Positions 59,271 through 64,000 of a DNA stretch of 64,000 bases are shown in pieces. The position numbers were made by a program, and so were the translations under genes. The stretch's first letter is position 1, and the number at the start of each line of letters is the position of its first letter. A model generated the notes under the pieces. It did not search any database and was not told the DNA's origin. It was given only the letters and a program-made list of their open reading frames with translations. Origin of the DNA: Oligoflexus tunisiensis (GTDB taxonomy: Bacteria > Bdellovibrionota_B > Oligoflexia > Oligoflexales > Oligoflexaceae); contig NZ_BDFO01000001.1 in the NCBI RefSeq assembly GCF_001748245.1, positions 5,216,483 through 5,280,482 on the forward strand, read 5' to 3'.

Positions 59271-60965
59271 TTAAAAGGCCGCCCAAAAACTTGCGGGTCG
59301 CCGCCGTTCCACCAGTTCATCTCCGACACGGGCGATACGAAGCAGATCCGCCTCCGCCCACCAGCGCCCCGCAAACTGTATCCCGACCGGCAGCCCCTGC
59401 GTCGTGTAACCGGCGGGAAAGCTGATGGCCGGATGTCCCGTCAGGTTAAAGAGCTGCGCAAATCGCATCAGACGACCCATCAAAACCGTGTCGAGGACAT
59501 CCCGATAGGCATTGTGACCTTGAATGAGTGGCGCGGGCGTGGCACAGGTCGGGGACACAATGAAATCCACGCGTCGGAAAATGTCATCGAGCCGTCGCAT
59601 CGAACGATGCCTGACCCGCTGGGCTTGAAGATAATCCGTAGAGGAAAGTTCGGATCCGAGAGCCAAGGCAAACCGGGTGGTCGGCGCGAGTTCATTTCGA
59701 TGCCGGGCCATATAAGGTTTCATGTAGCTGTACATTTCCGCCGCGATCGTGATGAAGTGAGCCACACGCGCCTCTTCAAGTTCCGGCAATTCTATGGGGA
59801 CCACATTCAAACCGCGATTTTGCAAAGCGACCAAAAGATTATGACAGAGCCCCACGACCTCGGGATCCGCATGCTCAAACCAGGAGTCATAAACCCCGAC
59901 AGTCAGATCCGAAAGATCCTTCAGCTGCGAGAGGCCGCGCAGGGATGGGGGCGGCTGCAGCTGCGTCCTGCCATCCAGAGGATCGGCTCCAGCCATGATC
60001 TGATAGGCGAGCGCACAGTCCACCGCCCGCCTTGCGATCGGCCCGGCCTGGCAAACCGAGACGGCGGTTGGAAACATTCCATGCGAGGACAGTCGGGAAA
60101 AGCTGGGCTTGAGTCCCACCGTTCCACACAGCGAGGAAGGAATGCGAATGCTGCCGCCTCCGTCCGTTCCAATGGCCATGGGCACCAGACCAGCAGCCAC
60201 GGCGGCAGCGGATCCACTGCTCGAGCCTCCGGTATGCCGCTTGCGATCATAGGGATTGCGCGCGACACCATAATGCGGATTGGCTCCGGTGACACCGATG
60301 CCAATCTCATGCATGTTGGTCAGCCCTACGATGAGCGCTCCTGCCTTGCGTAGACGCATGACGATGGTCGCTTCCGCATGATCCCGGGGCACCTGCAAAA
60401 AGGAGGTTCCGGCCTGGGAACTCAGATGTTTGACAAATATTTCTGATTTCACAGCAATCGGGATGCCATCGAGCGGCGAAAGAGGCTGCCCTTCCTGATA
60501 GCGTTTGCTGCTCGCGGCGGCGTCACGCATCAGACAGTCCTCATGAACGGCAATGATTGCCTTGAGCGGTTCGGGCTCCTCATTGCTCTCGCGAATTTGC
60601 CGCAAGACCGTCTGGGCCACATCCAATGGGGTCAGCTTGCGCGCCTCATAACGCTTGATGTAAGTCTGGAATTCCGAATCAGCGAAAGGTGCATCCATTC
60701 GCTCATCCTTCCACTGCTCCTGTTTTTGAATTTCAAATTCCGCCTGCGCGGGGGTTGGCTGCGGCAAAAGACTGGGCGCCTCGGCCAGGGTCAGAGCATG
60801 CAGCACATCCATGTTATTGACGTTCAGCAGGGATTTGCGGGCCAGACGACTGCTCTCGAGCAGTTTGATAAAGGCCATCAGCTGAGGTCCTGCCAAAGCC
60901 GGGGACGGGACCTCCGTGATTGCATAGTGGGATGAGGGTGCACGACGATCCTTCGATTTCAGCAT
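59271..60965 (-). CDS. Amidase signature family hydrolase (fatty amide hydrolase-like)
   Basis: This 564-residue enzyme has the Ser-cisSer-Lys triad: Lys173 in IAVKSE, the cis-Ser in TGGSSSGSA (around 248-250) and nucleophile Ser272 in GTDGGGSIRIP. The 90-residue N-terminal extension before the catalytic fold and overall length resemble FAAH-type enzymes, which hydrolyse N-acylethanolamines and other amides, more than GatA. AGGAT lies 6 nt before the ATG. It is followed on the same strand by the cyclase gene after 112 nt and preceded by a CPBP protease gene. Confidence 0.9.
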   Translation of the reverse strand: MLKSKDRRAPSSHYAITEVPSPALAGPQLMAFIKLLESSRLARKSLLNVNNMDVLHALTLAEAPSLLPQPTPAQAEFEIQKQEQWKDERMDAPFADSEFQTYIKRYEARKLTPLDVAQTVLRQIRESNEEPEPLKAIIAVHEDCLMRDAAASSKRYQEGQPLSPLDGIPIAVKSEIFVKHLSSQAGTSFLQVPRDHAEATIVMRLRKAGALIVGLTNMHEIGIGVTGANPHYGVARNPYDRKRHTGGSSSGSAAAVAAGLVPMAIGTDGGGSIRIPSSLCGTVGLKPSFSRLSSHGMFPTAVSVCQAGPIARRAVDCALAYQIMAGADPLDGRTQLQPPPSLRGLSQLKDLSDLTVGVYDSWFEHADPEVVGLCHNLLVALQNRGLNVVPIELPELEEARVAHFITIAAEMYSYMKPYMARHRNELAPTTRFALALGSELSSTDYLQAQRVRHRSMRRLDDIFRRVDFIVSPTCATPAPLIQGHNAYRDVLDTVLMGRLMRFAQLFNLTGHPAISFPAGYTTQGLPVGIQFAGRWWAEADLLRIARVGDELVERRRPASFWAAF

Positions 60966-60991
60966 GTCGCGATCCTTTCGATTGTTGCGCC

Positions 60992-61870
60992 TCAGGCCTG
61001 GGGGACCAGAGCCGGATAGGTCAGCATGAGAATATGAAAGAGGTTCAACAAAAAGTGGGTGATAATGCTGGCTTCAATTCTTCGCGTGACGTGATACATC
61101 CAGCCGTAACCCAGTCCAGCCACGCTTGCAAGAACAACATACGGAAGTCCCCCTCCCAGATGCGCCACCCCAAAGGCTAGCGACGCAAACAGGAGAGCCA
61201 TCACCTGACCATAGCGCAGGTCCTGCCACAGCTCGGCCAGGTACTTCTGCAGAAAACCGCGAAAAAATCCTTCCTCGGCCACACAGACAAAGAGCAGATT
61301 GGTCCAGGCCCAGAGAGGCAGAATTTCGGGAATTTTCGGATCAAAACTTACGAACTGAAACATGAGGGAAAGAACAGCGACAGCTGCAATCACCAACGGC
61401 GCTCGTGACAGGGTGGATTTCAGCATTTGAACCCAGCCGGCCCGGGTTCGGATTCGTTCATGCAGTTCACCCAGAATCACAATACCAACGAGTGTCTTGT
61501 CAAAATTCAGATAAAGCGTAAAGGGAATTCCATCCTGACTGACCAGCGCCCCATCGATCACTTTCCAATTATGAAAGCCGGGAAAAAGATGAGCCCCGAG
61601 TCCGACGCCGCAGACCAAAAGGACTCCCGATGACAGTCCACGCAGCCAGGGTCTCCCGGCACGGTTCAGAATCCGGGCGCTTCCATACAGGAGAACCAGA
61701 GGCCCAAGAGCCATCGACGTAAGACGCCCGGCGGCATAACCCAGAATGATGGAAATGATCAGGGGAAAGGTCCAGAAAGGGACACGGCGCTTGGAAGGAA
61801 ACCAAAGGGCGAGGACAGTCAGATAGAGAAAAGCGTAAGCGAGCGCAGACGTTCCGTCGGTGTTCAGCAT
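60992..61870 (-). CDS. CPBP-family intramembrane metalloprotease (CAAX-protease-like)
   Basis: This 292-residue protein has about eight TM helices and the CPBP (Abi) motifs: EEGFFRG in a TM helix (Glu-Glu plus Arg), FGVAHLG (His) and ITHFLLNLFH (His/Asn). These form the intramembrane zinc site. The family cleaves prenylated or other membrane proteins; the bacterial substrate is usually unknown. The ATG at 61870 has GGGA 7 nt before it; the earlier in-frame Met codons lack a site. It lies 26 nt upstream of the amidase and may be co-transcribed. Confidence 0.88.
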   Translation of the reverse strand: MLNTDGTSALAYAFLYLTVLALWFPSKRRVPFWTFPLIISIILGYAAGRLTSMALGPLVLLYGSARILNRAGRPWLRGLSSGVLLVCGVGLGAHLFPGFHNWKVIDGALVSQDGIPFTLYLNFDKTLVGIVILGELHERIRTRAGWVQMLKSTLSRAPLVIAAVAVLSLMFQFVSFDPKIPEILPLWAWTNLLFVCVAEEGFFRGFLQKYLAELWQDLRYGQVMALLFASLAFGVAHLGGGLPYVVLASVAGLGYGWMYHVTRRIEASIITHFLLNLFHILMLTYPALVPQA

Positions 61871-61944
61871 ATGACGTTCCCAGGCTTTTTGCGTAAAAGT
61901 CCGAACCATTGATAGACGCAAAAGCCGCAGAACTCAAGTCGTTT

Positions 61945-63666
61945 TCATCTCAGGTCGCTGGCACAGAGCAGGTCGGCGACCAGCACCTGGCGCTCCACAA
62001 AACGTTGCAGACTTTTGGCCTGCATCCGGAGACTCTTGCCACGCTGCTTATCCTGTTCCATGGCACGGAGCAGCACGCGAACAGATTCCCGCCGTCCTCC
62101 CAGGCTCGTCAGAACCTGATTCTGCACGGCCGGATCGCATTCATAAAGAAGAAGAGCCACCTGCTGATCCTCGCAGGTCTCGAGCGCGGCCTGAAGGTTG
62201 GGGTCCTGGCGTTCCACCAGACGGCTAAAGGTCGCCTGGCGGTGCTGGCATTCACCCAGAACCAGCATCATGAGGTCACTGTTCAAGGCCGTATCCAGGG
62301 TGAGGTCGGCAAAATAGCTGTCGACCACCTGCAGAGCTTCACGATCCGGATATAACTGATCGCGCAACTGATCGGCATCAACCTGGAGCGTGGCCCGCAC
62401 GCGGCGGATCAACAGATCGAGAGTCATCGGTTCCTTCGTTCCGGATTGAAACCAGCCGGGGTGCAAATCCTGGCGTCCCCGGAGCCAGCCGGCCCGTTCC
62501 TTATCGAGCAGCTCGGCCAGGGCCCGGCGCCGCGGTCGTGTCAGCTGCTGGGCCACCCGCTGCCATTCGCGTTTGGTCATCAGATGCATGAAAAGAGGCG
62601 CCGCTGCCAGCTGACTGCACTGCCCGAGTTCACGCGCCAGATCCAAAAGAATGCGAAGCGCCGCGCGCTGGGTATCCCGGGCCGGGGACGCGGCCTGGAC
62701 CTTATCGGTCAGTTGCAGGAGTTGCTCCGTATTCAGAAAACTCAGCATGGATTCCTGGGTGCTCTCATCCAGCCAGCCCAAAAAGTGAACGAGTCCTTCA
62801 CGATCCTTTTCCCAATAACAGAGCACACGCCGTCCCGCGCGCTCGCGATCCAGCTGGAAAAGAAGACGCCAGACCTCGCCACCCCGTTCCCCAAAATCCC
62901 GTATCACACGTGGTGCAACGAGTATGGCAAACGCGGTCTGATTCCTGACTTCGGTCGGAGGGTTGGCCACCGCCTGCTTTTTGCGAGGACGGAACATTTG
63001 CTGAAAGAGTTCGGCGATGAAAAGACCACCGGCACAGATCAAAAGTATGGCAAAGATCAGGTTGCCCACTCGCCATAGGGACGAGCGCAGCTGCGGCTCC
63101 GGCGCGGGCAGCAGGGGCGGATGGAAGCTGCGCCTCGAGGCGACCGGCGGGGCCAAAGCCAGGGAGGACCCCTGGGCCGCCGGCTGCTCGGGTAGTTTTT
63201 TGACCCGGCGGAATTCCAGTTTTTGACGCGGACCTTCCACCTTGAGGTAATTTTCCAGAAGGCCTTCGACGCGCTTGCGTATATCAGCTGACAGGGCCGC
63301 ATCGAAGCGCACGACAAACTTCACCGCACCCATATCCGGATGCTGCATCAACTCCCGTGTGGACGCCATGCGGAGGTCGGCATCCTGCAAAGGTTTGACT
63401 TCACGCCAGCCCATGCGCCAGAGAAGTTTATTCCATCGAAAATACAAGGCATCGGCCATGAACGAATGGCCGCAAGTGCTTTGCACCTGAACCTGGGGCG
63501 CAGGATCGGGCAGATGCATCCGGCCATAGGCTTCCACGCGCCGCTGCAGTTCGTCCTGCCAGTCCTGGCAGCCGCTGATGTTCAGACGCATCCAGGCCAT
63601 CTCACCGAATCCGAGACCAAGGATTAGCATGGTGACCATGAGGATATAGGCTGGTGTTTTTCGCAT
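61945..63666 (-). CDS. Two-TM membrane protein with a FliG-like cytoplasmic tail
   Basis: This 573-residue protein has a signal/TM1 (residues 5-25), a periplasmic region (30-190, ending in a Pro/Ala/Ser linker) and TM2 (200-222). A helical cytoplasmic region (235-570) follows. The last 150 residues (LETCEDQQVALLLYECDPAVQNQVLTSLGGRRES in helices) are reminiscent of the FliG middle/C domains, where one helix repeats as D-x-x-x-A-L-x-L. The FliF-like ring pattern in the periplasmic part is not convincing. It may be a motor-adaptor relative; otherwise it is an unknown membrane protein. The ribosome site is weak. Confidence 0.5.
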   Translation of the reverse strand: MRKTPAYILMVTMLILGLGFGEMAWMRLNISGCQDWQDELQRRVEAYGRMHLPDPAPQVQVQSTCGHSFMADALYFRWNKLLWRMGWREVKPLQDADLRMASTRELMQHPDMGAVKFVVRFDAALSADIRKRVEGLLENYLKVEGPRQKLEFRRVKKLPEQPAAQGSSLALAPPVASRRSFHPPLLPAPEPQLRSSLWRVGNLIFAILLICAGGLFIAELFQQMFRPRKKQAVANPPTEVRNQTAFAILVAPRVIRDFGERGGEVWRLLFQLDRERAGRRVLCYWEKDREGLVHFLGWLDESTQESMLSFLNTEQLLQLTDKVQAASPARDTQRAALRILLDLARELGQCSQLAAAPLFMHLMTKREWQRVAQQLTRPRRRALAELLDKERAGWLRGRQDLHPGWFQSGTKEPMTLDLLIRRVRATLQVDADQLRDQLYPDREALQVVDSYFADLTLDTALNSDLMMLVLGECQHRQATFSRLVERQDPNLQAALETCEDQQVALLLYECDPAVQNQVLTSLGGRRESVRVLLRAMEQDKQRGKSLRMQAKSLQRFVERQVLVADLLCASDLR

Positions 63667-63772
63667 AGCTCGCTGCCCCCGGCGCCCATCGGCAAAAGCG
63701 GTTTCCCTTCCATCATATTGCTGCTATAGGAAGGATCAAAAGGGCAGAACTTGCCCAGGCAGGAGTGCACCC

Positions 63773-64000
63773 ATGATCGAACATATCGTTCTTTTTCGAT
63801 TTAAACCGGAAACCACAGCTTTTACCAGGCAGAAGATTGTTACAGAACTCATGGCTCTCAAGGGCAAGGTGCCGAGCATCCTCGACATCAGCGCCGGCTC
63901 CAATTTTGCCGACCGAAACCAGGGATTCGAATACGGTTTGGTCGTGCGTTTTGCCGATCGCCAAGGCCTTGAAAGCTACCAGGTCCATCCCGATCATCAG
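63773..64000 (+). CDS. Dabb (stress-responsive A/B-barrel) domain protein, 3' truncated
   Basis: The window ends 76 codons into this gene. The visible part begins IEHIVLFRFKPE, followed by a helix (RQKIVTELMALKG) and a strand (YGLVVRFADRQGLESYQVHP). This is the first half and more of a Dabb domain, which usually forms a small dimeric alpha+beta barrel. AGGAG lies 7 nt before the ATG. The function of bacterial Dabb proteins is usually unknown. The stop codon lies outside the window. Confidence 0.85.
   Translation, partial: MIEHIVLFRFKPETTAFTRQKIVTELMALKGKVPSILDISAGSNFADRNQGFEYGLVVRFADRQGLESYQVHPDHQ

Noticed and set aside
63742..63756. GGGCA-GAACT-TGCCC hairpin before the Dabb gene
   Set aside because: Only 5 bp, no T tract and close to the ribosome site; too weak to call a terminator or riboswitch.

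Overview
The window looks like chromosome from a free-living Gram-negative bacterium, most likely a member of Oligoflexia/Bdellovibrionota (Oligoflexus-like). That assignment is an inference. It rests on the many lipoproteins, an outer-membrane barrel protein, a fatty amide hydrolase-type amidase, secreted trypsin-like proteases (one fused to leucine-rich repeats), a 7TMR-DISM cyclase, and a very high density of two-component and chemotaxis-derived regulators. Base composition is GC-rich throughout, apart from a few AT-rich intergenic islands. I found no rRNA, tRNA, IS element, CRISPR array or prophage.

Layout. 1-2.6 kb: 3' part of an isoaspartyl peptidase, an orphan CheB catalytic domain, a ketopantoate reductase-like enzyme and a small zinc ribbon. 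2.8-9.2 kb: two exported TPR proteins, an RMD1/YagE-family membrane protein and a receiver-kinase. 9.2-12.7 kb (minus): a clear GlrR / QseG-like lipoprotein / GlrK operon with an intrinsic terminator. 12.8-23.2 kb: MFS transporter, CHASE2-SpoIIE phosphatase, a large FN3/discoidin-like lipoprotein, a TPR-CheY-tandem CheX signalling operon and a TPR lipoprotein. 23.4-29.1 kb: GNAT, TrhO, a protease lipoprotein with a small partner lipoprotein, MgtC and a Kef-type antiporter. 29.0-40.1 kb: membrane proteins of one degenerate histidine-kinase family, PlsC-type acyltransferase, ECF sigma factor, barrel protein, ATP-grasp enzyme, protease-LRR lipoprotein and a zinc ribbon. 40.2-45.3 kb: large lipoprotein, Hpt, a kinase-like unknown, a small-gene unit and a LuxR regulator. 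45.6-53.5 kb: TopB, hybrid kinase, TypA, Dus. 53.6-64 kb: Asp/Pro-repeat lipoprotein, COG0523-like P-loop protein, MBOAT-SGNH acylation pair, DISM cyclase, amidase, CPBP protease, a two-TM protein with a FliG-like tail, and the start of a Dabb-domain gene.

The most unusual material is in three places. First, at 43.7-44.6 kb two tiny genes follow a near-consensus sigma-54 promoter, with an inverted repeat at enhancer distance, a Cys-rich leader ORF, and a 3' compound hairpin followed by an intrinsic terminator. Second, a family of six-TM proteins carries eroded histidine-kinase modules, including a tandem fusion in which the phosphoacceptor His survives in one half and the remnant ATPase region lies in the other. 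Third, a TPR/pseudo-receiver, CheY and tandem-CheX operon is present with no flagellar or chemoreceptor genes nearby.

Gene ends are very tightly packed: at least eight convergent pairs overlap or lie within 3 nt.
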